Assembly (NCBI GenBank): GCA_964559135.1 | Contig: CAZLGG010000088.1 | Span: 1 to 16,541 of the forward strand | Length of the DNA: 16,541 nucleotides | From: DRQF01 sp964559135 | Lineage (GTDB): Bacteria; Planctomycetota; GCA-002687715; DRQF01 | Direction: 5' to 3' | Shown: positions 7,186 through 14,521 of the stretch, piece by piece | Layout: each line of letters opens with the position of its first letter | Position numbering within the stretch: position 1 is the stretch's first letter | Notes under the pieces: generated by a model | The model's input: only the letters and a program-made list of their open reading frames with translations | Databases searched by the model: none | What the model was told of the DNA's origin: nothing | Program-made: the position numbers and the translations under genes

Positions 7186-8571
7186 ATGAAAACCACCCGC
7201 GTCGTCGGCGCGACCCTGCTGACCATCCTCGTCCTCGCCGTGGCGGCCACGGCTCAGGGACCGGGCGGCGAGGCCGTCATCGCTCCCGGCTCCGGGGGCA
7301 GCCCCGAACACTCCGCGTGGAGTTGGATGAGCGTTTTCCGAGGGCTTCTGGGCCTGCTGTCCCTCGTGGGCATCGCCTGGGCCATGAGTCTGGATCGCAA
7401 GAAGTTCCCGATCAAGACCGTCGTGGGGGCGGTCATCATGCAGATCATCCTGGGGCTCATGCTGATCAAGTGGGACGTCGGGCGCTGGGTGTTCCAGAGG
7501 ATCTCCGAGTTCTTCGTGAAACTCCTCGAATTCACCCAGATCGGATCTCAATTCGTCTTCGGAAACCCGGACGTCTTGAAAGGACCCGGAGCGCCCGCTC
7601 TGGCTTTCTCGGCGCTGCCGACGATCATTTTCTTCTCCTGCCTCATGGCGGTCCTCTATCACCTGCGCATCATGCACGTCGTCATCTGGATTCTGGCTCA
7701 GATCATGAATCGGGTCCTCGGGGTGACGGGCGCGGAGTCGATGGCCATGGCGGCCAACGTCTTCGTGGGTCAGACGGAAGCACCCCTCGTCGTGAGGCGA
7801 TTCGTTCCCAGCATGACCAAGTCGGAACTCATGAGTCTGATGACGGGGGGATTTGCGACGGTGGCCGGGAGCGTGATGGCGGCCTACATCGCACTCTTCC
7901 AGGAGGTGGGCGGGGATGAGTTCGTCCCCCACCTGCTCATCGCGTCGGTCATGTCGGCGCCGGCAGCTTTCGCCATATCGAAGATCATCTGCCCGGAGCG
8001 ACAGACGAGCGTCACCGGCCAGGGCATGAAGCTCGAATTCAAGTCTTCGGCAAGCAACGTCCTCGACGCCGCGTCCACCGGAGTCAGCGAAGGGCTCAAG
8101 CTTTGGCTCAACGTCGTTGCCATGCTTCTCGCTTTCATCGCCATGGTCGCCCTCCTCGACTACGTCTTGGGGCTCGCCGTCGATGGGCTCACGCTGTCGA
8201 AACTTCTTGGCTACATTTTTTCACCCATCGCTTTTCTAATGGGCGTGGAGACCGCCGACATTCGAGGCTTTGGCTCCCTCCTCGGCATCAAGATCGGCGT
8301 GAATGAGTTCGTCGCCTACACCGAGTTGCAAAAGGAGGTCCTCCGGTGGGAGCACTCGGCTCCCGGCTCGCTCTCGGAGCGCTCGCTGTTCATGGCCACG
8401 TATGCTCTTTGCGGATTCGCCAACTTCGCCTCCATTGGAATCCAAATCGGCGGCATCACTCCCATGGCGCCCGAGCGCCGACAGGATATCATCCAACTGG
8501 CGATGCGAGCCATGCTGGGAGGCGCCTTGGCCTCCTGGATGACGGCGTCGATAGCGGGAATGTTTTTCTGA
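7186..8571 (+). CDS. nupC: Concentrative nucleoside transporter (CNT/NupC family)
   Basis: A 461-residue inner-membrane symporter predicted to import nucleosides with Na+ or H+. Family signatures are plain: NVFVGQTEAPLVV (191-203) with the Gln-Thr-Glu of the binding site, the TGGFATVAGSVMAAY hairpin (220-234), GVNEFVAYTEL (371-381) with the second binding Glu, and CGFANFASIGIQ (409-420) with the Asn-x-x-Ser pair that contacts ribose in Vibrio CNT. The N-terminus (residues 1-24, ending ATAQ) looks like a signal peptide followed by a short Gly/Ser/Pro-rich segment before the first core helix near residue 50. This is an extension relative to E. coli NupC. The ATG at 7186 has GAGGG about 8 nt upstream. 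It is the first gene of an operon: its stop overlaps the phosphorylase start (TGATG). The symbol denotes the family; substrate range and coupling ion are not read from the sequence. Confidence 0.92.
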   Translation: MKTTRVVGATLLTILVLAVAATAQGPGGEAVIAPGSGGSPEHSAWSWMSVFRGLLGLLSLVGIAWAMSLDRKKFPIKTVVGAVIMQIILGLMLIKWDVGRWVFQRISEFFVKLLEFTQIGSQFVFGNPDVLKGPGAPALAFSALPTIIFFSCLMAVLYHLRIMHVVIWILAQIMNRVLGVTGAESMAMAANVFVGQTEAPLVVRRFVPSMTKSELMSLMTGGFATVAGSVMAAYIALFQEVGGDEFVPHLLIASVMSAPAAFAISKIICPERQTSVTGQGMKLEFKSSASNVLDAASTGVSEGLKLWLNVVAMLLAFIAMVALLDYVLGLAVDGLTLSKLLGYIFSPIAFLMGVETADIRGFGSLLGIKIGVNEFVAYTELQKEVLRWEHSAPGSLSERSLFMATYALCGFANFASIGIQIGGITPMAPERRQDIIQLAMRAMLGGALASWMTASIAGMFF

Positions 8572-9416
8572 TGCCCGACATGCGAAACGAGGTTGAGGAA
8601 GCGGTGGCCTTCATCCGGAGCCGCAGCGACAAACAGGTCCGGATCGGTCTCGTCCTGGGCTCGGGCCTCTCTCCACTGGTGGAAGCCCTTGACGACGCGG
8701 ACAAGTTTCCCACGCAGGATATCCCCCATTGGCCCCGGAGCACGGTCGAGGGGCACAAAGGCGAGATCCTCCTGGGCACGCTCGCAGGCGTGTCGGTGGC
8801 TGTTCTCAAGGGGCGAGTCCACGCCTACGAGGGATACGATCTCGGTGAAGTCACGTTCCCCATCCGAGTTCTCGGCCGGCTCGGAATTCGTGCCCTGGTG
8901 CTCACCAACGCCGCGGGCGGAATCAACAAGGCCTTCAGCGCCGGAGATCTCATGATCATCGCGGATCACCTGAACCTCCAGTGCGCAAGCCCGCTTCGAG
9001 GGCCGAATGTGAACGAATGGGGGCCCCGATTCCCGGACATGAGCGAGGTCTACGACCCGAAGTTACGTGCCCTCGCCAAGGAGTTGGCCCTCCTTCAGGA
9101 AATAGAAGTCCACGAGGGTGTCTATGCCTCCATGCCGGGCCCGCAGTACGAAACACCTGCGGAGGTGCGCATGCTCAAAACCCTCGGGGCGGACGCCGTC
9201 GGCATGTCAACCGTGCCGGAGGCCATCGTAGCACGCCACATGAACCTCGAGATCCTGGGGTTTTCGGTCATTTCCAACCTGGCGGCGGGCATCGCCGATC
9301 ACCCCCTTTCCCATGAGGAGGTGATGGAAGCGGGCGCAAGGATGGGGCCCATGTTCTCCGCCTACCTGCAGTCTCTCCTCCCTCGGATCGATCAGACTCT
9401 GGAGACCTCGCAATGA
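8571..9416 (+). CDS. punA: Purine nucleoside phosphorylase, trimeric (PNP/PunA) type
   Basis: A 281-residue cytoplasmic enzyme that cleaves purine (deoxy)nucleosides with phosphate to the free base and (deoxy)ribose-1-phosphate. Phosphate and substrate residues of the trimeric family can be read: LGSGLS (29-34), EGH (60-62), GRVHAYEGY (81-89), NAAGGIN (113-119), MPGPQYETPAE (188-198) with the base-binding Glu, GMSTVPE (211-217), SNLAAG (235-240) and the catalytic-loop His in HEEV (248). This excludes the hexameric DeoD type. The start at 8571 is fixed by the one-base overlap with the transporter stop; the frame is open further upstream but only as a shadow of that gene. Its stop overlaps the cytidine deaminase start (ATGA), so all three proteins should be made together. 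Length is normal for the family (about 270-290). Confidence 0.95.
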   Translation: MPDMRNEVEEAVAFIRSRSDKQVRIGLVLGSGLSPLVEALDDADKFPTQDIPHWPRSTVEGHKGEILLGTLAGVSVAVLKGRVHAYEGYDLGEVTFPIRVLGRLGIRALVLTNAAGGINKAFSAGDLMIIADHLNLQCASPLRGPNVNEWGPRFPDMSEVYDPKLRALAKELALLQEIEVHEGVYASMPGPQYETPAEVRMLKTLGADAVGMSTVPEAIVARHMNLEILGFSVISNLAAGIADHPLSHEEVMEAGARMGPMFSAYLQSLLPRIDQTLETSQ

Positions 9417-9805
9417 CCCCGGCGGAGTTGATTCGGGCCGCGGCCGCTGCCCGAGAAAACGCGTACGCGCCCTATTCGAATTACGAGGTCGGAGCTGTCC
9501 TTCTCACCCGAAGCGGCAAGATCTACACGGGCTGCAACGTGGAATCCGCCAGCTACGGTCTGACGGTCTGCGCCGAACGCGTCGCCTTCTTCAAGGCCGT
9601 CTCCGAGGGCGCCACGGACTTCGAATCCATGGCCATCGTCACACGCAATGGAGCTTCCATGTGCGGGGCCTGCCGGCAGGTCGCCCGCGAATTCGCGCCC
9701 GATCTCGTCGTCCATCTGGGTGACGCATCTCTTGCGTTTCACTCCACGACGCTGGCCCATCTGTTGCCGGACTCCTTCGGCCCGGACTCTCTCACCGAGG
9801 CATGA
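9413..9805 (+). CDS. cdd: Cytidine deaminase, homotetrameric type
   Basis: A 130-residue zinc enzyme that deaminates cytidine and deoxycytidine to uridine and deoxyuridine in pyrimidine salvage. Zinc ligands and the catalytic Glu are clear: TVCAERVAFF (Cys53, Glu55) and MCGACRQV (Cys84, Cys87); substrate-binding CNVESASYG lies at 41-49. Three cysteine ligands and the short length are those of the tetrameric Bacillus/human-like class, not the longer dimeric E. coli form. The residue before CGAC is Met where Pro is usual. It starts within the stop of the purine nucleoside phosphorylase gene (ATGA overlap) and is the last gene of the salvage operon. No convincing terminator with a T run follows it; the next structure is the hairpin at 9880-9906. 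Confidence 0.95.
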   Translation: MTPAELIRAAAAARENAYAPYSNYEVGAVLLTRSGKIYTGCNVESASYGLTVCAERVAFFKAVSEGATDFESMAIVTRNGASMCGACRQVAREFAPDLVVHLGDASLAFHSTTLAHLLPDSFGPDSLTEA

Positions 9806-9840
9806 GACCGGCCCCATCCCTGACCATTCCGACACCCAAA

Positions 9841-9862
9841 ACTCACGTTAGACTCAAACTCA
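9841..9862 (+). promoter_or_regulatory. Candidate Pho box upstream of the porin gene
   Basis: ACTCA occurs at 9841-9845, again exactly 11 bases later at 9852-9856, and a third time at 9858-9862. A 7-mer repeated every 11 bp is the architecture of PhoB boxes, and a similar pair precedes phoB at 11408. The words differ from the E. coli CTGTCAT consensus, and no good -10 box follows at the expected distance, so this rests on spacing, context and the matching copy. Confidence 0.35.
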
Positions 9863-9879
9863 CAACGCAGGATGTCCCC

Positions 9880-9906
9880 GGCGACAGGACGAGGTGTCCC
9901 GTCGCC
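9880..9906 (+). other. Stable hairpin in the porin leader
   Basis: GGCGAC-A-GGAC (9880-9890) pairs with GTCC-C-GTCGCC (9896-9906): ten base pairs, one A/C mismatch, five-base loop GAGGT. No T run follows, so it is not a canonical terminator. If the porin is transcribed from the Pho-box region, the hairpin would lie at or near the extreme 5' end of the mRNA, where such stems can protect outer-membrane protein messages. It could also be the 3' end structure of the salvage operon. Confidence 0.5.
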
Positions 9907-9936
9907 TCTCGTCGAGAAGTAGTGGAGAACTCAACC

Positions 9937-11328
9937 ATGAGCATTGAAAGGCTTTCCCGGACCACCCTGGGAGCCCTGATTGTCCTGACCCTATTCACCG
10001 GCTCCTCGCGGGCGCAGAACCGGGAGACCGCACCCGACGTCCAAAAGCTCTTGGAGAAGATCGATCGGCTGGAGCACCGGGTGCAGGAGCTGGAGGCCGG
10101 GCAGACCGCACTTCCTTCCGAACGCCTGGAAACCCGCATCAATGCCGTCGCGGATGGGACCGACCTCGCTCCCGACAACGCCTACTCCGTTTTCTGGAAG
10201 AACACGCACAATTTCCAGACGGACGACAAGAACTTCGGTCTCAAGTTCGGCGGCCGCGTCGACCTCCACTTCATCTGGAACACTCAAGACAAGAGCACCG
10301 AGAACGCCTTTGGGCACTTCGACGACGCCGTCAATTTCCGCCGCGTTCGCATCTACGTCGCGGGACACATCTACAAGAACGCCATCTTCAAGATCCAGCT
10401 GGACTTCGAGGACGGAATCGCCGACTTCAAGGATGTCTACCTGGGGCTGAAGAACATCCTGGGCGGAGGAACGGTCCGCGCCGGTCAGTTCAAGATCCCC
10501 TTCAGCTTGGAGGAGCTCACGAGCTCGAAGTACATCAGCTTCGTCGAGCGCGCGGCCCCCAACGTCTTCGCGTTCAGTCGTCAATCCGGTCTCATGTATC
10601 ACAACACGTTCGGCGAGGAGGACCGGATCTGGTTCGGAGTCTCCGTCTTCCGCACGGTGGACGCCTTCGGCGACGTCACCGACGACGGATCCTACGGCGC
10701 GGCGGCCCGGCTCACCGGCCTTCCCATCTACGAGGACGGCGGCCGAACGCTGCTCCATGTCGGCGTGGCGATCGGCTACCAGAATCCCGTGGATGACGTC
10801 CTGAGATTCCGTCAACGACCGGAGACGAGTATCGGCCCGCGTCTCGTCGACACGGGCACGTTTTCCGCGGAGGACGATGTCCGCGTCGTCGCCGAAGCGG
10901 CGCTCGTCCTGGGTTCCTTCTCGGCGCAGGCCGAATACTTCCATGTCTTCGTGAATTCCAACGCCACGGGCGACCCGGACTTCTGGGGGGGATACGTCTA
11001 CCTGACCTATTTCCTCACGGGGGAGCATCGGAAGTACAAGAAGTCCGCGGGCGCTTTCTCGCGGGTGAGCCCCGCGGCCAACTTCCATGACGGCGGAGAC
11101 GGCAGCGGCGCCTGGGAAGTCGGGGTGCGATACAGCTACGTCGATCTCAACGACGAAGGCATCAACGGGGGTGAACTGGGTTCCCTCACGGCCGGTGTCA
11201 CGTGGTATGTGAATCCGAACATGAAGCTCATGATCAACTACACCTGGGGCAACGTGGACGACATCCCTGGTCTGAGCGGCGACACGAGCGCCCACATCGT
11301 CACGTTGCGCTTCCTCATCGATTTCTGA
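9937..11328 (+). CDS. Phosphate-selective porin O/P-type outer-membrane channel
   Basis: A 463-residue outer-membrane protein resembling the Porin_O_P (OprO/OprP) family, which forms anion channels favouring phosphate or polyphosphate. Residues 1-26 are a signal peptide (hydrophobic LGALIVLTLF, cleavage near SSRA/QN). A short coiled coil follows (LLEKIDRLEHRVQELEAG, about 38-55), a usual trimer-aiding N-terminus. From residue 100 on come alternating amphipathic strands with family-like motifs: FGGRVDLHF, FRRVRIYVAG, FKIQLDFEDG and AGQFKIPFSLEEL. The protein ends in LRFLIDF, whose final Phe is the usual outer-membrane assembly signal. The ATG at 9937 is chosen for GGAGA 9 nt upstream and the signal peptide; the open frame extends further upstream without such features. 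It is followed by a terminator and then phoB-phoR-phoU, which supports a role in phosphate uptake, but substrate specificity is inferred from family and context only. Confidence 0.88.
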   Translation: MSIERLSRTTLGALIVLTLFTGSSRAQNRETAPDVQKLLEKIDRLEHRVQELEAGQTALPSERLETRINAVADGTDLAPDNAYSVFWKNTHNFQTDDKNFGLKFGGRVDLHFIWNTQDKSTENAFGHFDDAVNFRRVRIYVAGHIYKNAIFKIQLDFEDGIADFKDVYLGLKNILGGGTVRAGQFKIPFSLEELTSSKYISFVERAAPNVFAFSRQSGLMYHNTFGEEDRIWFGVSVFRTVDAFGDVTDDGSYGAAARLTGLPIYEDGGRTLLHVGVAIGYQNPVDDVLRFRQRPETSIGPRLVDTGTFSAEDDVRVVAEAALVLGSFSAQAEYFHVFVNSNATGDPDFWGGYVYLTYFLTGEHRKYKKSAGAFSRVSPAANFHDGGDGSGAWEVGVRYSYVDLNDEGINGGELGSLTAGVTWYVNPNMKLMINYTWGNVDDIPGLSGDTSAHIVTLRFLIDF

Positions 11329-11356
11329 TCTCTCCCTTCGAGATCTGAAACCTCCG

Positions 11357-11387
11357 GGCCCCGGGACATCCGTTCCGGGGCCTTTTT
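11357..11387 (+). terminator. Intrinsic terminator after the porin gene
   Basis: GGCCCCGG (11357-11364) pairs with CCGGGGCC (11375-11382); a G/T and an A/T pair extend the stem inward. Five T follow directly. It lies about 30 bases after the porin stop and should separate porin from phoB transcription. Confidence 0.85.
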
Positions 11388-11407
11388 CCATGGGGAAAAC
11401 CCGCCAC

Positions 11408-11440
11408 CTTCACATGAGGCTCACAGAGTGATAGTAGAAC
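11408..11440 (+). promoter_or_regulatory. Candidate Pho box and -10 element upstream of phoB
   Basis: CTTCACA (11408-11414) and GCTCACA (11419-11425) are 7-mers spaced 11 bases start to start, with TGAG between, as in PhoB boxes. TAGAAC at 11435-11440 lies 9 bases after the box, near the distance at which -10 boxes follow Pho boxes in E. coli promoters such as phoA, and no separate -35 is needed. This would make phoB-phoR-phoU autoregulated. The repeats share CTCAC with the site before the porin gene. Confidence 0.45.
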
Positions 11441-11469
11441 GGGGATAGGAGTTCACTTTCCCATCGCAC

Positions 11470-11484
11470 TCTCTCTCGGAGAGA
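11470..11484 (+). promoter_or_regulatory. Short hairpin holding the phoB ribosome binding site
   Basis: TCTCTC (11470-11475) can pair with GAGAGA (11479-11484) across a three-base loop. The Shine-Dalgarno GGAGAGA (11478-11484) lies almost wholly in the right arm. A 6-bp stem is weak, so an effect on translation is only a possibility. Confidence 0.3.
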
Positions 11485-11492
11485 CCTGGCCC

Positions 11493-12191
11493 ATGGCCCG
11501 TGAGATCGTTCTCGTCGTCGAAGATGAAATCGACATTCTTGACGTCCTCGTCTACAACCTGGAGGCTGAAGGGTTCCGGGTCGTCCGGGCACTCGACGGG
11601 CAGGCCGCGGTGACGCTCGCCCGCGAGAAGAGTCCCTCCATCATTCTCCTCGACATCATGCTGCCGGGCCTCTCGGGGACGGAGGTCTGCCGGCGACTCA
11701 AACAGGATTCGCTGACACGCGATATTCCCATCATCATGGTGACGGCCAAGAGTGAAGAAACCGATGCGGTCCTCGGCCTGGGTCTGGGCGCCGACGACTA
11801 CGTGACGAAACCGTTTCGTCCCAAGGAACTCATGGCGCGCGTGCAGGCTGTCCTCAGGCGGAGCCGACAGATCGCTCCCACGGCGAGCGAAGATCGCATC
11901 GAAGTGGGAAGCGCCTCGATCGATCCGCTTCGTCATGAATTCCTCATCGAAGGGCGTGCCATCACCTTCACGGCCACGGAGTTTCGCATCGTCCAACTCT
12001 TGGCATCCCAGCCCGGTCGGGTCTTCACGCGTGAGCAGATCTGCGCGAAGGTTCTCGGGCACCCCCTCTACCCGTCCGATCGGAGCGTCGACGTCCACGT
12101 GAAGTCGATCCGCAAGAAGCTTGCCGACGACAGGGACATCATCGAAACGGTGAGAGGCGTGGGGTACCGGTTCAGGGACCCCAGACGGTGA
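11493..12191 (+). CDS. phoB: Phosphate-regulon response regulator PhoB (OmpR/PhoB family)
   Basis: A 232-residue two-domain regulator. The receiver domain (1-120) has the acidic pair at Glu10-Asp11, phospho-acceptor Asp54 (LLDIMLPG), switch Thr84 and Lys106 (VTKPF). The winged-helix DNA-binding domain (about 135-230) has the typical TATEFRIVQLLASQPGR and VDVHVKSIRKKL segments and the terminal ETVRGVGYRF. The family alone would allow other OmpR-type regulators. PhoB is chosen because the gene overlaps a PhoR-type kinase with no extracytoplasmic sensor domain and is followed by phoU and preceded by a phosphate-porin gene. The ribosome site GGAGAGA (11478-11484) precedes the ATG by 8 nt and sits inside a small hairpin. 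Phosphorylated PhoB should bind direct-repeat Pho boxes and activate phosphate-starvation genes, probably including its own operon and the porin. Confidence 0.9.
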   Translation: MAREIVLVVEDEIDILDVLVYNLEAEGFRVVRALDGQAAVTLAREKSPSIILLDIMLPGLSGTEVCRRLKQDSLTRDIPIIMVTAKSEETDAVLGLGLGADDYVTKPFRPKELMARVQAVLRRSRQIAPTASEDRIEVGSASIDPLRHEFLIEGRAITFTATEFRIVQLLASQPGRVFTREQICAKVLGHPLYPSDRSVDVHVKSIRKKLADDRDIIETVRGVGYRFRDPRR

Positions 12192-13621
12192 GAAACGAGC
12201 TTCCGCATTCACGAAACCGCCTCTTCGTGCTCTTTGCGCTGCTGTTCGCCGTTCTGCTGCCCCTTTCCACATGGCTCTTGATCGCCGCGATCGAGGGCGG
12301 GGAAGGCATCCCCGCGGTGGCCGCGGCCTGTATCCTCGGACTTTTTCTCTCCTGGTGGCTGGCTCGTCGGATCGCAGGCCCCTTCGAGGCCGTGGAGGGG
12401 TTCGCCCGCCGGGTCGCGCGGACCAAGAGCTTCAAGAACCCGCCCACGGTTCGGGAGAAGGAACTGGAGGGCATTCTCCAGGCCATCGAGCACATGACCC
12501 GGTCGATCGCGAAGCGCGACCGCAAGCGGGAGCGGGGCCGTCAGCACCTGGAAACGATCATCGAGAGCACCGTGGAAGGCATTCTGGCCCTCGATGCCAA
12601 GGGCGGCCTGCTCTTCATCAACGAAGTGGCGCGTGACCTCCTCCGACTCCCGTTGATCCTCGACCGCCTGCCCGACAAGCCACCCTTCTCTCAACTCGCC
12701 GCAGCCATTGAGTCCTGCATCGCCAAGCAACATGCCGTCACGCGCGACCTCGATCTCGAGGGCACTCAGCCCCTTCGCACTCTCGACATCCACATCGCGC
12801 CGCTCCGCGACGAAAAAAGGCAAGTTTTCGGTGCCGTGGCCGTCCTCCACGACGTGACAGAGATACGCCGCATCGAAGCCATGAAGAGGGATTTCGTGGC
12901 CAACGTTTCCCACGAGCTCAAGACACCCCTCACGACGATCATAGGCGCCGCCGAAACCGTCGTCGACGATCCGGCCATGCCCGAGGAGACGCGAACTCGA
13001 TTCCTTGCCCGGATCGTCGCCAACTCGAAGCGCCTCAGCGCGCTGATCAACGATCTCCTCGATCTCTCCCGAGTCCAGGGGGAGGAGATCCAGCGGAGCG
13101 ACGCGAGGCATTCCCTGAGAGATATAGTCCGCGAATCCATAGCGCGATTCGAGGAGAAAGCGCGCGAATCCGAGATCCAGCTTGTCTCCTTCGTCTCGGA
13201 AGAACCTCTCTCGGTGGCGGGCGACGACCGAGATCTCCGAAGCGTCACCGACAACCTGATTCTCAATGCCCTCACCTACACCCCCCCTGGCGGACGTGTC
13301 ACCGTGAGGACCAGGCGCGATGGAGATCGCGCCGTCCTGTCCGTCGAGGACACAGGCGTGGGAATGGAGCCCGAACACCTGGACCGGATCTTCGAGAGAT
13401 TCTATCGGGTCGATCCGGCTCGCTCGCGCCACCAAGGAGGTACGGGGCTGGGGCTTTCCATCGTGAAGAACGCCATTCAGGCCCACGGCGGGGAAATCGA
13501 CGTGAGAAGCCGACCGGGCGAAGGTACGATCTTCTGGGTGCGCCTTCCCCTGCCCGGCGAGACCGAATCCGGGGCGTCGCCCGCGCCCCATGGAGCCAAG
13601 AACGCGAAGCGAGGAGAGTGA
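12188..13621 (+). CDS. phoR: Phosphate-regulon sensor histidine kinase PhoR
   Basis: A 477-residue kinase starting at a GTG that overlaps the phoB stop (GTGA). Two membrane helices (about 11-34 and 41-61) are joined by only a few residues, so there is no periplasmic sensor domain, as in E. coli PhoR. A linker follows, then a PAS domain (about 118-228, beginning HLETIIESTVEGILALD). The HisKA domain carries the phospho-acceptor His242 in VSHELKTPL. The ATPase domain shows N-box Asn357/Asn361 (DNLILNAL), DTGVGM (389-394), the F box FERFYRVD (403-410) and GGTGLGL (418-424). All catalytic boxes are intact. It should autophosphorylate and pass phosphate to PhoB when phosphate is scarce, controlled through PhoU and the Pst transporter. 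The Pro-rich C-terminal tail after the ATPase domain is probably disordered. phoU follows after three bases. Confidence 0.93.
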   Translation: MRNELPHSRNRLFVLFALLFAVLLPLSTWLLIAAIEGGEGIPAVAAACILGLFLSWWLARRIAGPFEAVEGFARRVARTKSFKNPPTVREKELEGILQAIEHMTRSIAKRDRKRERGRQHLETIIESTVEGILALDAKGGLLFINEVARDLLRLPLILDRLPDKPPFSQLAAAIESCIAKQHAVTRDLDLEGTQPLRTLDIHIAPLRDEKRQVFGAVAVLHDVTEIRRIEAMKRDFVANVSHELKTPLTTIIGAAETVVDDPAMPEETRTRFLARIVANSKRLSALINDLLDLSRVQGEEIQRSDARHSLRDIVRESIARFEEKARESEIQLVSFVSEEPLSVAGDDRDLRSVTDNLILNALTYTPPGGRVTVRTRRDGDRAVLSVEDTGVGMEPEHLDRIFERFYRVDPARSRHQGGTGLGLSIVKNAIQAHGGEIDVRSRPGEGTIFWVRLPLPGETESGASPAPHGAKNAKRGE

Positions 13622-13624
13622 GTC

Positions 13625-14284
13625 ATGGTCGTGCACCTGATGCGAGACATCGAAAACCTGCGGAACAACATTCTCGGCCTGGGCTCCATCGTGGAGCAAG
13701 CGGTCACGAATGCCGTGCAATCTCTCTTGGATCGCAACAACGACCTCGCCCGCGAGGTCCTGGATGGCGACGACCAGATCGATGCGATGGAAGTCGCCAT
13801 CGAGGAGGACTGCCTCAAGATCCTGGCGCTCCACCAGCCCGTCGCGACGGATCTCCGCTTCATCGTCATGGTTCTCAAGGTCAACAATGATCTGGAGCGC
13901 ATCGGCGATCTGGCGTCCAACATCGCGGCCCGTGTGGCCGATATGGCACCGCTTCCCGTCCTCGACGCCGACATCCACCTGCCCGAAATGGCGATGGCGG
14001 TTCGGCAGATGATCCGTGATTCTCTCCAGGCCATGATTCATCGTGACACGGACCTCGCCCACGAGGTGTGTGAAGCGGACCGCCGCGTGGACGAGATCCA
14101 CAGGGATTCATTCGCCGTCCTCGAGGAAAGCATGCGCCGCAACCCGGAATGCATCCACCAGGCGGTGTTACTGCTTTCCATTTGCCGTTACCTGGAACGC
14201 ATGGCGGATCTCGCCACCAACATCGCCGAGGACGTCATCTTCCACGTCTCCGGCTCCGTCGTCCGCCACAGCGGCCTCGGTTGA
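13625..14284 (+). CDS. phoU: Phosphate signalling regulator PhoU
   Basis: A 219-residue all-helical cytoplasmic protein of normal PhoU length, made of two three-helix PhoU repeats. The first repeat contains NNDLERIGDLASNIA and the second CRYLERMADLATNIAEDV; these are the duplicated metal-binding E/D motifs of the family. The N-terminal LMRDIENLRNNIL is also typical. It starts 3 bases after the phoR stop with GAGGAG 8 nt upstream, so it belongs to the phoB-phoR-phoU operon. PhoU links the PstSCAB phosphate transporter to PhoR and keeps the kinase off when phosphate is plentiful. The pst genes are not next to it here and must be elsewhere if present. No clear terminator follows; a weak hairpin lies at 14370-14390. 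Confidence 0.95.
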   Translation: MVVHLMRDIENLRNNILGLGSIVEQAVTNAVQSLLDRNNDLAREVLDGDDQIDAMEVAIEEDCLKILALHQPVATDLRFIVMVLKVNNDLERIGDLASNIAARVADMAPLPVLDADIHLPEMAMAVRQMIRDSLQAMIHRDTDLAHEVCEADRRVDEIHRDSFAVLEESMRRNPECIHQAVLLLSICRYLERMADLATNIAEDVIFHVSGSVVRHSGLG

Positions 14285-14369
14285 GCAGCACTTCACCCAG
14301 CGGCCCTCACCCGCAGGAAAGGCTCCCCCTCGACGCACCCAAGCAGCAGATTCGTCCGTCCGACTCTCC

Positions 14370-14390
14370 GGAACCCACACAAAGGGTCCC
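14370..14390. other. Weak hairpin between phoU and the cassette-like block
   Basis: GGAACCC (14370-14376) and GGGTCCC (14384-14390) can pair with one A/C mismatch around a 7-base loop. No T run follows on either strand, so termination of phoU transcription here is only possible, not shown. Confidence 0.25.
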
Positions 14391-14395
14391 CTCGT

Positions 14396-14430
14396 CCCTT
14401 AACCAACGCGTCAACGACCCTGACATAGGG
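14396..14430. repeat. Imperfect direct repeat, longer copy
   Basis: Begins CCCTTAACCAACG and ends CCCTGACATAGGG, with nine bases (CGTCAACGA) between. The same two blocks recur at 14519-14543 without the nine bases. CAACG occurs twice within this copy, so slippage between these could have produced the short form. Confidence 0.7.
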
Positions 14431-14521
14431 GGGAAATGCCACTCTGTTCGAGAATGGCGGCCAGGTTCGTCTTGGCCACGTCGTCGGTGAAGGCGATGTC
14501 GCGGAAGACCCAGGGTGCCCC
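14414..14521 (-). other. Protein-like 36-codon fragment between the two repeats
   Basis: Read leftward, this stretch encodes a plausible globular-protein segment (WVFRDIAFTDDVAKTNLAAI, then LEQSGIS). The stop codon before it (14524-14522) and the stop after it (14413-14411) both lie inside the flanking repeats. It has no start codon or ribosome site of its own. It may be a relic of a decayed gene. The parent family is not recognised, and it could be a chance open frame. Confidence 0.3.

Noticed and set aside
9991..11391. 466-codon minus-strand open frame opposite the porin gene
   Set aside because: Asp/Val-rich shadow; the plus strand has a signal peptide, porin motifs and a terminal Phe.
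12209..14101. 630-codon minus-strand open frame opposite phoR and phoU
   Set aside because: It lies wholly across two well-identified genes and shows no family motifs; shadow of GC-rich codons.
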